IMG/VR virus record: IMGVR_UViG_3300042988_002313 | Span: 1-23,690 of that record | Source: a virus | Direction: 5' to 3' (one strand) | DNA: 23,690 nt | Shown here: piece after piece, positions 14,497 through 21,268 of the stretch | Layout: the number at the start of each line of letters is the position of its first letter | Numbering within the stretch: position 1 is the stretch's first letter | Notes under the pieces: model-generated | What the model saw: only the letters and a program-made list of their open reading frames with translations | The model's database searches: none | Told to the model about the DNA's origin: nothing | Made by a program: the position numbers and the translations under genes

Positions 14497-14646
14497 ATGA
14501 ACGCTACTACTAAAACAACCACTGATGAAGAAGCATTGATCAACCTTTTGAACGAATGTGATGATGAAGAAATGTTGATCTTAGATGTCAAGAATTATGC
14601 TTGGGTAAATGCTTCTGAATTCAAAATCAATAGCAGCAAGAACTAA
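14497..14646 (+). CDS. Small acidic early protein, 49 aa
   Basis: ATG at 14497 with GGGAG at 14485-14489; stop TAA at 14644-14646. The protein is acidic in the middle (DEEALINLLNECDDEEMLIL) with a Thr-rich start and polar end (KINSSKN). It stands first behind promoter P3 and is followed 12 bases later by the next gene, whose GGAG overlaps its end. Small acidic early proteins are often host-takeover or anti-defence factors, but nothing in this sequence identifies a function. Confidence 0.65.
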   Translation: MNATTKTTTDEEALINLLNECDDEEMLILDVKNYAWVNASEFKINSSKN

Positions 14647-14658
14647 GGAGAAACCAAA

Positions 14659-15048
14659 ATGAGCACAACAAATTACTTATATTACCGTGGTAGATATTCG
14701 GAGCACAATATGGTTTATCGGGTGTCTATTGCTTATGAAAATAAATTATACTATACTATAGGTAAAGGGCTGCGAATTTACAAAAGCAAAATGTGCTGTG
14801 GGGAACGTTGGAGCTTAGTTTATTATATGGTAGAGACTCCAGAACTTCTGCAGGAGTTCCAAGAAACCCAATTAAAGTTGAAGTTCCGCCACACTTTAGC
14901 AGATCTGAAAAATTGCACTGATTTAAAATTAATGCATGATATTATTGAACGTGTGGCTTTGTGCTCCCGTGCAGAGCCCACGCAAGAGGGTACCCCGGAG
15001 GTTGACCGGGGTGCTCTCCCTATTTCCAGCGACAGTGAATCAAAATAA
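14659..15048 (+). CDS. Hypothetical early protein, 129 aa
   Basis: ATG 8 bases after GGAG. The N-terminal ~60 residues are Tyr-rich and beta-like (NYLYYRGRYSEHNMVYRVSI, KLYYTIGKGLRIYKSKMCCG). Residues 60-103 are helical (PELLQEFQETQLKLKF, LMHDIIERVALC). The last ~25 residues are a disordered polar tail encoded across a strong hairpin (14986-15018). No family recognised. Confidence 0.7.
   Translation: MSTTNYLYYRGRYSEHNMVYRVSIAYENKLYYTIGKGLRIYKSKMCCGERWSLVYYMVETPELLQEFQETQLKLKFRHTLADLKNCTDLKLMHDIIERVALCSRAEPTQEGTPEVDRGALPISSDSESK
14986..15018 (+). other. Very stable hairpin inside the 3' end of a gene
   Basis: GAGGGTACCCCGG (14986-14998) pairs with CCGGGGTGCTCTC (15006-15018) along 13 positions, two of them G-U, with a 7-base loop AGGTTGA. 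There is no U tract after it (CCTATTTCC), so it is not a classical terminator. It could slow RNA decay, act as a processing site or attenuate expression of the replication genes that start at 15080. Confidence 0.6.
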
Positions 15049-15079
15049 AAAAAAACCAATAAATCAAAGGAGAGTCAGA

Positions 15080-15568
15080 ATGGCAGTGCGCAAATTGAAG
15101 AACACAGAACCCGAACAGATCACAGAACTACCCAAAGCAAAGGCCAAAGCAATACCGGAGCCCAAAGAGGAGAAAATGGCCAAGGTGGTTAAGAAGGTGG
15201 CGCCAGTGACCAAGCCCACTAAAAAAGCCAAAGATAAAAGCAAAGTGAAAAAAGAGCAGACACCTACGGGGTATACTCAGGATTTATTGTTGCAGCTTAA
15301 ATTCACTGATGAGCAGATCCATAAAAAAGTTATGGATAAATTTGGAGATATGGGGGCCAAAACCAGCTTCAGTAATGTATCACTGGTAAGATCAGATATT
15401 AATCACGGGCTACAGGCTAAAAAGAAAGTGTTGGAGCTGGGTATTGATCTACCCATTCCACGTTACCTCAAAACTGATAAAGGGGTAGTTGGAGTCACCG
15501 TGGTGAAACCTGTTAAGAAATCTAAAGCAGCTCCAATGATCAATGATGAAGAGTCTGATGAAGCGTAA
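15080..15568 (+). CDS. Lys/Ala/Pro-rich protein preceding the helicase
   Basis: Start chosen at ATG 15080 with AAAGGAG at 15066-15072 (7-base spacing); the frame is open further upstream (from 14936) but that part overlaps the previous gene without a ribosome site. The 162-residue protein has a disordered, strongly basic N-terminal third (KKVAPVTKPTKKAKDKSKVK). A compact helical section follows at ~63-130 (YTQDLLLQLKFTDEQIHKKV, SLVRSDINHGLQAKKKVLEL), then a basic/acidic tail (DEESDEA). It may bind nucleic acid by charge; no family recognised. It overlaps the helicase start by 26 bases. Confidence 0.72.
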   Translation: MAVRKLKNTEPEQITELPKAKAKAIPEPKEEKMAKVVKKVAPVTKPTKKAKDKSKVKKEQTPTGYTQDLLLQLKFTDEQIHKKVMDKFGDMGAKTSFSNVSLVRSDINHGLQAKKKVLELGIDLPIPRYLKTDKGVVGVTVVKPVKKSKAAPMINDEESDEA

Positions 15569-16943
15569 ACTGAGAAGTCATCAACAAAAAGGGCTGGCAT
15601 GGGCGTTGAAAGTTCAACACCCTGCTTTGTTCTGGAAAATGCGCCTTGGAAAAACTCTGGTGGTGATTCGGGCGGTGAAAGTCTATCATCAGTGTAAGTT
15701 GATATTGGTAGTGGCACCATTTGCTCCATTAGGGGGGTGGATGGAAGAGCTGGAGTTGGAAGGGGAAAAATTTATGTTAATATCTGGCACCAAAGCACAA
15801 CGTATAAAAAAGCTGGATATTGCTTTGAACTCAAGTACCCGGATATGGTGCTTGATCAATAAAGAAGGGCATAGAGTTCTCCCTGAAATTGCCAACAAAG
15901 CGTGGGATGTCGTAGTATTGGATGAATCCCACTTCATTAAGAATCCACCAGCCTCAAAGATGAAACGTAAGATTAAGAAAGCTGCGACAGGTACTCAGAT
16001 CACCCGATTTTTTATTGACAATTTTAGAAACGTAAAGCATAGATGGTTGTTGACCGGGACACCAGCACCTGAATCTCCTATGGATTACTTTTGTCAGCTA
16101 TTATTTCTTAATCCTACGCTTTTGAGCACCAGAAACTTCTGGCATTTTAGGATGAAGTACTTTGAAGCTAAAGGGTATGATTGGAAAATTACGCATGAAG
16201 GTAAAAAATACTTGACATGGATGCTATCGAAATGTGCTCATTTTCTGACCAGAGATGATGTCAAGATGGGGGGAGTTATTGTCAGGGAGAAACGGTTGAT
16301 TGAGCTTCCTCCAGTGGTTCGAAAGATCTATAAAACTTTAGAAAAAGAATTTTTATTGGAGACTGCTGGGAAAACTTTATTAAAAACCATGCACGCTGGA
16401 CAAAAATATCAGTGGCTGAAATCTTTATGTTCAGGATTCTACAATGATCAATATTGTTTCTCACATAAAGTTGACGAATTGTTTTCACTTCTTTCCGGAG
16501 AGCTAAAAGGAGAGCAGACAGTAATTTGGTGTCAACGGATTCAAGAAGTAGAATTGATACAGGAACTCATGGATGAGCATAGATACCTTAGCAGGGCTAT
16601 ATGGGGAAAAGTGAAGCCAGTAAATCGGGAAATCTACCGGAGAGAATTTCAATCCAATAAAGTTCAACATTTAGTGGTACAACCGGAGACGATGAAGGAA
16701 GGGACCAAATTGACCGCTGCGGGAGCCTTGATATATTTTAATTCTCCTGAAGCTTCCGTGACGCGGGAACAGACCGAATCCAGACATGTCGATGTCGCTG
16801 TTCAGGACAATTCTTTGGTTATTGACATTGCGTGCATAAATACTGTTGAGGAGGATATTTTGGAAGCACAGGCGTGGAAAGAAAGTGAATCTGAAATGTT
16901 AGCCCGTATTCAAAGGGGTATCCGGAGGAGAAATGAAAAATAA
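15543..16943 (+). CDS. SNF2/DEAD-like superfamily 2 helicase
   Basis: A 466-residue protein with the SF2 motifs: LRSHQQKGLAW (motif Q-like, 10-20), FWKMRLGKTLV (Walker A, K37/T38), LVVAPFAPLGGW (Ia), VVVLDESHFIKN (Walker B, D127-H130) and WLLTGTPAPES (III, ~169-178). A C-terminal RecA domain has VQPETMKEGTKLTAAGALIY (V), followed by an S-x-E-A-S-V-T-R-E-Q-T-E-S-R-H-V-D section (VI, R414). The Walker A is KMRLGKT instead of the common DMGLGKT. Such phage enzymes remodel or unwind DNA or displace proteins during replication/recombination. ATGs at 15543, 15546 and 15558 are all possible; the start lies inside the preceding gene. Confidence 0.87.
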   Translation: MMKSLMKRKLRSHQQKGLAWALKVQHPALFWKMRLGKTLVVIRAVKVYHQCKLILVVAPFAPLGGWMEELELEGEKFMLISGTKAQRIKKLDIALNSSTRIWCLINKEGHRVLPEIANKAWDVVVLDESHFIKNPPASKMKRKIKKAATGTQITRFFIDNFRNVKHRWLLTGTPAPESPMDYFCQLLFLNPTLLSTRNFWHFRMKYFEAKGYDWKITHEGKKYLTWMLSKCAHFLTRDDVKMGGVIVREKRLIELPPVVRKIYKTLEKEFLLETAGKTLLKTMHAGQKYQWLKSLCSGFYNDQYCFSHKVDELFSLLSGELKGEQTVIWCQRIQEVELIQELMDEHRYLSRAIWGKVKPVNREIYRREFQSNKVQHLVVQPETMKEGTKLTAAGALIYFNSPEASVTREQTESRHVDVAVQDNSLVIDIACINTVEEDILEAQAWKESESEMLARIQRGIRRRNEK

Positions 16944-17427
16944 TTTTCAAAATCTGGAAGGAGTATACACGGTAGATCCGGGGATGAACACAGCTATGGT
17001 GTACTGGGTAGATGGGATGAACTATCCTCCAGTGATTAAGACTTTTGGTTGTACTTCTAAAGCCAAAACAAGGGTGGAAAAAATTTCCGATTTATCTATG
17101 AAGTTCTCAAAACAACTGGACACTCATGTAATACCTTTGGAGAAGATCTATATTGAAGGAGTAGAATTTTGGGAACATAATCTCACTTCACGCACTGCAA
17201 CTGTTCGTGGGGACACTATATTGCTATCATATATAGTTGGAGCGTATATTGAGGTATGCCGCAGTAAAAGTGTTCCTTGTGAGATATTGGAAGCCAGAAT
17301 GTGGAAAGGTCAAATGGACAAGTCTGCGGTTAAGGCTCGTGTAGATAGAGTGTTCACTACCAACTTTGGGACATCTCATGCGTATGACGCTGTAGGCATA
17401 GGATTGTCTTTGATGGGGCTATTATGA
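16933..17427 (+). CDS. RuvC-like Holliday junction resolvase / RNase H-fold nuclease
   Basis: A 164-residue protein. Acidic residues of the RuvC fold are visible: D15 in TVDPGMNTAM, E75 in KIYIEGVEFW, and H149/D152 in SHAYDAVGIGLSL. WKGQMDK at 124-130 corresponds to the conserved 'W-K-G-x-x-x-K' of phage RuvC-like proteins. The enzyme would resolve branched DNA or trim intermediates before packaging. It overlaps the helicase end by 11 bases, with GGAGGAG just before the ATG. It also overlaps the glycosylase start as ATGA, so the three are likely coupled. Confidence 0.85.
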   Translation: MKNNFQNLEGVYTVDPGMNTAMVYWVDGMNYPPVIKTFGCTSKAKTRVEKISDLSMKFSKQLDTHVIPLEKIYIEGVEFWEHNLTSRTATVRGDTILLSYIVGAYIEVCRSKSVPCEILEARMWKGQMDKSAVKARVDRVFTTNFGTSHAYDAVGIGLSLMGLL

Positions 17428-17951
17428 ACACCACAGTTAAATACAGGCATATTCTTTCCTGTCAGAATTGCTTATTGTGCAAAACTCGCAGATCTGTTGT
17501 TTTAGGTAGGGGAACAACGCCAGCACGAATTTTGATAATCGGGGAGACTCCCGGAAGGTCAGAAGATGTTCTGGGTACCCCATTTATGGGGGAGAGCGGG
17601 AGACTACTTGACTTTATGCTGAAGAAGGTTGGAGTGGATCCAAAAGAATGTTTCTTCACCAACACAATACTCTGTCACCCCACGGATAGAAAGGGAGGGG
17701 AGACAAGACCACCCGCAACGAACGAAGTGGCAGCGTGTATGGAGAATGTGTTATTTTTAGTAGATCAATGCTCAGCAGAGTTGACTATACTGGCGGGAGA
17801 TCTTCCAAAGAAATATTTTAGCAAATTAATCCCAACAGCAGTTAAAATTAGTCACCCTACACTGCTGTTAAAATCGGGAGGAGCAAAATCACCTTTTTAT
17901 ATCCGAAATTTAAATATTTTGGAGGAAGCTGCAGGAAAAATCAATGGCTAA
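17424..17951 (+). CDS. Uracil-DNA glycosylase, family 4-type
   Basis: A 175-residue protein of the UDG superfamily. Motif 1 is GETPGRSEDVLGTPFMGESG (40-59), where family 4 usually has GEAPGxxED. The HPT at 144-146 stands for motif 2 (HPS/HPA). Cys13, Cys16, Cys84 and Cys105 fit the 4Fe-4S cluster pattern (CxxC ... C ... C), with an extra Cys19. FFTNTILCHPTDRKGG is the usual region after motif 1. It would remove uracil from phage DNA or aid replication. Coupled to both neighbours (ATGA overlap before, 8-base overlap after). Confidence 0.87.
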   Translation: MNTTVKYRHILSCQNCLLCKTRRSVVLGRGTTPARILIIGETPGRSEDVLGTPFMGESGRLLDFMLKKVGVDPKECFFTNTILCHPTDRKGGETRPPATNEVAACMENVLFLVDQCSAELTILAGDLPKKYFSKLIPTAVKISHPTLLLKSGGAKSPFYIRNLNILEEAAGKING

Positions 17952-19041
17952 ACTACTACATCCAAAAATGGTGGAGGTATCTTCAATTCAACTTCCTACA
18001 GGGTACTTTCCTATGACTGATGGGATCACGCAGTCATTACTGGGGACATGGCAATGTTGTAAACGAAAATTTTTGCTGAATGTTAACCGATGGGAACATA
18101 GCAACAGCTATAAATCTACTGGTTATGGTACTTTGGTACACGAAGTATTGGACAAAATATATACCGGGTTCTACGATAAAGATTTCACGTACAAAGATCT
18201 TCCTGACGTCATTGAAACAAATTTGAATGAGTTCAAGTTTTCCCCAGTGTTCAGGATCGAAGAGCAGGAGCGCATGAAAGCTATAGGTCAGGCAGTACTG
18301 GAGAACTATATTGTCTGGTACAAAAAAGATTTTGTTGAGATGAGGTTCGAAGAGGTTGAGAGCAAATTCGATGTACGGTGGGAAGGTTTCAGGCTCCGGG
18401 GTAAAAAAGATGGCAGATTTCGCACCAAAGATAACAGTGTTTGGCACATAGAGCATAAAAACTATGGGCGCATAAATGAAGAGTCAATGGTATTAAAATT
18501 GGCGTTTGATCTGCAAAATCTGATGTACCTATTGGCAGATCATGTTGAATTTGATCGTATACTGAAGGGGGTGCTATATAATGTACTCCGGAGACCAGAT
18601 GTAAAAAAAGCTATGTCAATTCATGAAATTTATAAGTATCTAAAAGATCTTATAAAAAAAGATCCACAACATTATTTCCTCCGGTTTGAAATTCCGTACA
18701 CCAAAGTGGATTTGACTATATTCAAGGGGGAGTTATTAACGAAATTAACCCAACTTCAAACTGAATGTGAATTAGCCCATGACAGCCCTGAGAATACCCC
18801 TAAAATTTTCTATAAAAATGAATTTGCATGTGAGATGCCGTATAAATGCGATTTTTTAAATGCATGTTCATCAGGTCAATTAATAGGATATTGCAAAAAG
18901 AGTAAACTATTTAGTGAATTGGAGGATGATGTCAACAACAAAACCAGAGCCGTTGAGCCCAAGTTACCCAGCAGCAGACCAATCCCAAAGAGTGTTAAGA
19001 CACCGATTGAAAGCAAACGGGTTTATCCAGCGAAACGATAA
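17944..19041 (+). CDS. Cas4/AddB-like PD-(D/E)XK nuclease
   Basis: A 365-residue protein. Motifs: ITQSLLGTWQCCKRKF (28-43), GTLVHEVLD with H66, KKDGRF with D156, WHIEHKN with E170 and K172, and DLQNLMYL carrying Q191-x3-Y195 (the QxxxY motif). Cys38/39 with Cys296, Cys302 and Cys308 near the C-terminus could hold a 4Fe-4S cluster, as in Cas4 and AddB. It is probably the exonuclease that resects ends for the Sak4-like protein encoded next. The C-terminal ~35 residues are basic and disordered (SRPIPKSVKTPIESKRVYPA). Confidence 0.86.
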   Translation: MAKLLHPKMVEVSSIQLPTGYFPMTDGITQSLLGTWQCCKRKFLLNVNRWEHSNSYKSTGYGTLVHEVLDKIYTGFYDKDFTYKDLPDVIETNLNEFKFSPVFRIEEQERMKAIGQAVLENYIVWYKKDFVEMRFEEVESKFDVRWEGFRLRGKKDGRFRTKDNSVWHIEHKNYGRINEESMVLKLAFDLQNLMYLLADHVEFDRILKGVLYNVLRRPDVKKAMSIHEIYKYLKDLIKKDPQHYFLRFEIPYTKVDLTIFKGELLTKLTQLQTECELAHDSPENTPKIFYKNEFACEMPYKCDFLNACSSGQLIGYCKKSKLFSELEDDVNNKTRAVEPKLPSSRPIPKSVKTPIESKRVYPAKR

Positions 19042-19094
19042 AGGTGAAATGAAAATAGGTATAAGAGCCATAATCAATAAGGGAGGAAAAACCA

Positions 19095-20048
19095 ATGGCA
19101 GTGATAATGAATAAAAAGCCCGCAGCCCCTGCACCAGCTAAACCAATACCACGGGAAACGGCACCACGGGCGGTTGCCCCACGTACCATCGCAACTCCGG
19201 GGAACGGATTGAATGCGTTGACTCTTCCAAAAGAGCCCACAAGTACCACTGGAGGTATTGAAACCACTAGCTGGCTAATTTATGGAAAAAAACGTATTGG
19301 CAAGTCAAGTTTGGCTGCGCAATTTCCCGGAGCTCTGGTGTTTGCGTTTGAGGCTGCCAGTAATAGGGTAAAAGCTATGCGTGTGGTGTGCGATAGTTGG
19401 GATAAATTCCTTGGGTATATTGCATTGATCAAGAAAACTCCCAATCATGGCTATAAAGTGGCAGTGATTGATACTGGGTTTGAGGCATACGGACGTTGTA
19501 AAGAATATGTATGCCGTAAAAATGGGGTGGAGTATACCAGTGACGCAAAGGATCACGGAGGTATTTGGGACAAAGTATCAACCGAATTCAGGAAAGCTCA
19601 AATTGAGCTCCAATCATTAGGGCTTCAATTGGTAGTAGTATGTCATGAACAATTGGTGGAGCAGGAAACGAGAGCGGGACAGAAGTTTGATATGGTTGCT
19701 CCAAAATTGAGCAAACAAGCTGATGACTACTATCGTGCCGCAATCGAAAATGTGATCTATTATCATCATAGAGATCGGCAGCACTGGATCACTCTACGGG
19801 GTTCTGACTATGTGTTTGCAGGAGTAGTTGGGGATGAGGATGACCCAGTGTTTATGACTCCGGAGGGGGAGAAAGTGTATGCGGTTTATGCTGGAACCAG
19901 CCCACAGGAAGCATTCACCAATCTTCAATTAGCATTTAGTTGTGAACAAAATGAAACCAATTCGGACGAAACATTGAAATATGAAGAGTCTGAAATGGTC
20001 AAATCAATGCGTAAAAAAGCCATTATGGCTGCGAAAAATAAAAAATAA
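19095..20048 (+). CDS. Sak4-like RecA-fold ATPase (single-strand annealing / recombination)
   Basis: A 317-residue protein with GGGAGG before the ATG. Residues ~1-50 are an Ala/Pro/Lys-rich linker (KKPAAPAPAKPIPRETAPRA). Then follow Walker A GKKRIGKSS (64-72) and Walker B KVAVIDTG (D126). LVVVCHEQ at ~184-191 is the sensor strand. The core matches phage AAA_24/Sak4-type recombination ATPases, which act with the phage SSB. The C-terminus is basic (MRKKAIMAAKNKK). The gene lies between a Cas4-like nuclease and the SSB-like gene, supporting a recombination role. Confidence 0.84.
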   Translation: MAVIMNKKPAAPAPAKPIPRETAPRAVAPRTIATPGNGLNALTLPKEPTSTTGGIETTSWLIYGKKRIGKSSLAAQFPGALVFAFEAASNRVKAMRVVCDSWDKFLGYIALIKKTPNHGYKVAVIDTGFEAYGRCKEYVCRKNGVEYTSDAKDHGGIWDKVSTEFRKAQIELQSLGLQLVVVCHEQLVEQETRAGQKFDMVAPKLSKQADDYYRAAIENVIYYHHRDRQHWITLRGSDYVFAGVVGDEDDPVFMTPEGEKVYAVYAGTSPQEAFTNLQLAFSCEQNETNSDETLKYEESEMVKSMRKKAIMAAKNKK

Positions 20049-20084
20049 TAAAAGCCATTCAACAAACAATTAAAGGAGCGAATT

Positions 20085-21221
20085 ATGGCAGACAGCAAAG
20101 TAAACTTGTTCAGTGACAGACTTCGGGGCATGCAGAATAAAGCAGCTCAGATTATGGAAGGGTATACACCCGGAGGCATACAGGTTCCTGAATCGGTTTA
20201 TATCGGTAAAGAACAGTGCGAAATTGGGGAAACTTCAGAGAAAGGGTATTTGAAAATAACACGTCAATTCACTATCTCTGAAGGAGAGTACACTGGATTG
20301 AACGCATATGATGGCTTTGTCCTTGAGGGCAATGATTTCGGGCTTCAGAGCGCCAGACGTTGGATTGAGCAGCACGGTTGCCATTGGCCTGAAGATGATC
20401 TGGGCAAACTGGAATCCATTGTAAATCGTATCAATGATATTGCCCCCACCGTAAAGTTCCGGGTAAAGTACAAACAGGACAAAAATGATGCTGAAACTAA
20501 ATGGTGCAACATTTCCGTACTTCAGTTGATCGAAGGGGATCTGGATTTCAGTGACATTCTCAATGGAGATCCTGCTGGGCAAGATTATGCTGCGGTTCAG
20601 GAAGCCATGGCTGAAGAGGAAGCTGCTGAGGAAACTGAAGAAACTACTCAGGATGAGTTTGACGGAATGAATCGGAAACAACTCAAAGAGTTTATTGCTT
20701 CAAATGATCTTGAAATCAGAGTCACCACCAAGTTCACTGATGATGATATTCGGGCAGCTATTCGTGAGTTGGTAGTTACTGAAGAGGAAGCTGCTGAAGA
20801 AGCTGAAGAAGTTGCTGAAGAAGTTGCTGAAGAGACTGTGGACACGGCAGAGCTCCTTGCTTTCTGTGCTTCACAGGATGTTGAAGGAGTAGATGACACT
20901 ATGACTACTGAAGAAATTGTTCAGGTGATGGTCAACTACGGATTCGATAAAGCAACACTGACTGATGATGAAGTGAATATGTTGGTTGCTTTAGGCCTTC
21001 AGGAAAATATTCAGGAACCGGAACCAGTAAAGAAAACCCCGGTCAAAAAAGCTGCTGCACCTGCTCCAGCTAAAAAAGCGCCAGTTGCTCCTCCTAAAAA
21101 AGTTGAAGCACCTGCTCCCGTAAAGAAAGCCCCGGTGACTGCACCCGCTAAGAAAGCACCTGCTCCAGCTCCATCAAAAGTGGCTGCTCCAGCGCCTGCT
21201 AAAAAAGTGATCAAACGCTAA
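20085..21221 (+). CDS. SSB-like protein with acidic, helical and AKP-rich C-terminal extension
   Basis: A 378-residue protein, AAAGGAG 8-9 bases upstream. Residues ~1-155 look like the single-strand DNA-binding core commonly found beside Sak4 (IMEGYTPGGIQVPESVYIGK, GYLKITRQFTISEGEYTGLN, WCNISVLQLIEGD). The remainder is unusual: an acidic run (~174-192) and an HeH/SAP-like segment (MNRKQLKEFIASNDLEIRVT, 195-214, continuing to ~230). A second acidic run of EEAAEEAEEVAEEVAEE (233-250), a second helical segment (253-306) and a Lys/Ala/Pro repeat tail (314-378) follow. Typical SSBs end in a short acidic tip instead. Which gene family the core belongs to (DUF669-like or other) is not certain. Confidence 0.72.
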   Translation: MADSKVNLFSDRLRGMQNKAAQIMEGYTPGGIQVPESVYIGKEQCEIGETSEKGYLKITRQFTISEGEYTGLNAYDGFVLEGNDFGLQSARRWIEQHGCHWPEDDLGKLESIVNRINDIAPTVKFRVKYKQDKNDAETKWCNISVLQLIEGDLDFSDILNGDPAGQDYAAVQEAMAEEEAAEETEETTQDEFDGMNRKQLKEFIASNDLEIRVTTKFTDDDIRAAIRELVVTEEEAAEEAEEVAEEVAEETVDTAELLAFCASQDVEGVDDTMTTEEIVQVMVNYGFDKATLTDDEVNMLVALGLQENIQEPEPVKKTPVKKAAAPAPAKKAPVAPPKKVEAPAPVKKAPVTAPAKKAPAPAPSKVAAPAPAKKVIKR

Positions 21222-21242
21222 ATAGTTAAAAGTTACTAAACT

Positions 21243-21268
21243 GAAAGGAGTCAATAATGGCTCCTTTC
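21243..21268 (+). promoter_or_regulatory. Hairpin over the polymerase ribosome binding site
   Basis: GAAAGGAGTC (21243-21252) pairs with GGCTCCTTTC (21259-21268), 10 bp with one T-G pair, around the loop AATAAT (21253-21258). The Shine-Dalgarno AAAGGAG lies wholly in the stem and the ATG at 21257 is in the loop and the stem base. It would block initiation at 21257 unless opened, so it may be a translational operator, or a terminator/attenuator with true start at 21293. Confidence 0.65.

Noticed and set aside
14936-15079. N-terminal extension of the Lys-rich protein upstream of 15080
   Set aside because: The extension overlaps the preceding gene in another frame and has no ribosome site, while AAAGGAG stands 7 bases before ATG 15080.
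18914-19114. Open frame spanning the nuclease end and ATPase start
   Set aside because: It overlaps two well-supported genes in another frame and has no family resemblance.
21011-21214. Antisense open frame rich in Gly/Ala (minus strand)
   Set aside because: It is the complement of the Lys/Ala/Pro repeat tail of the SSB-like gene; the low complexity removes stops in the opposite strand.
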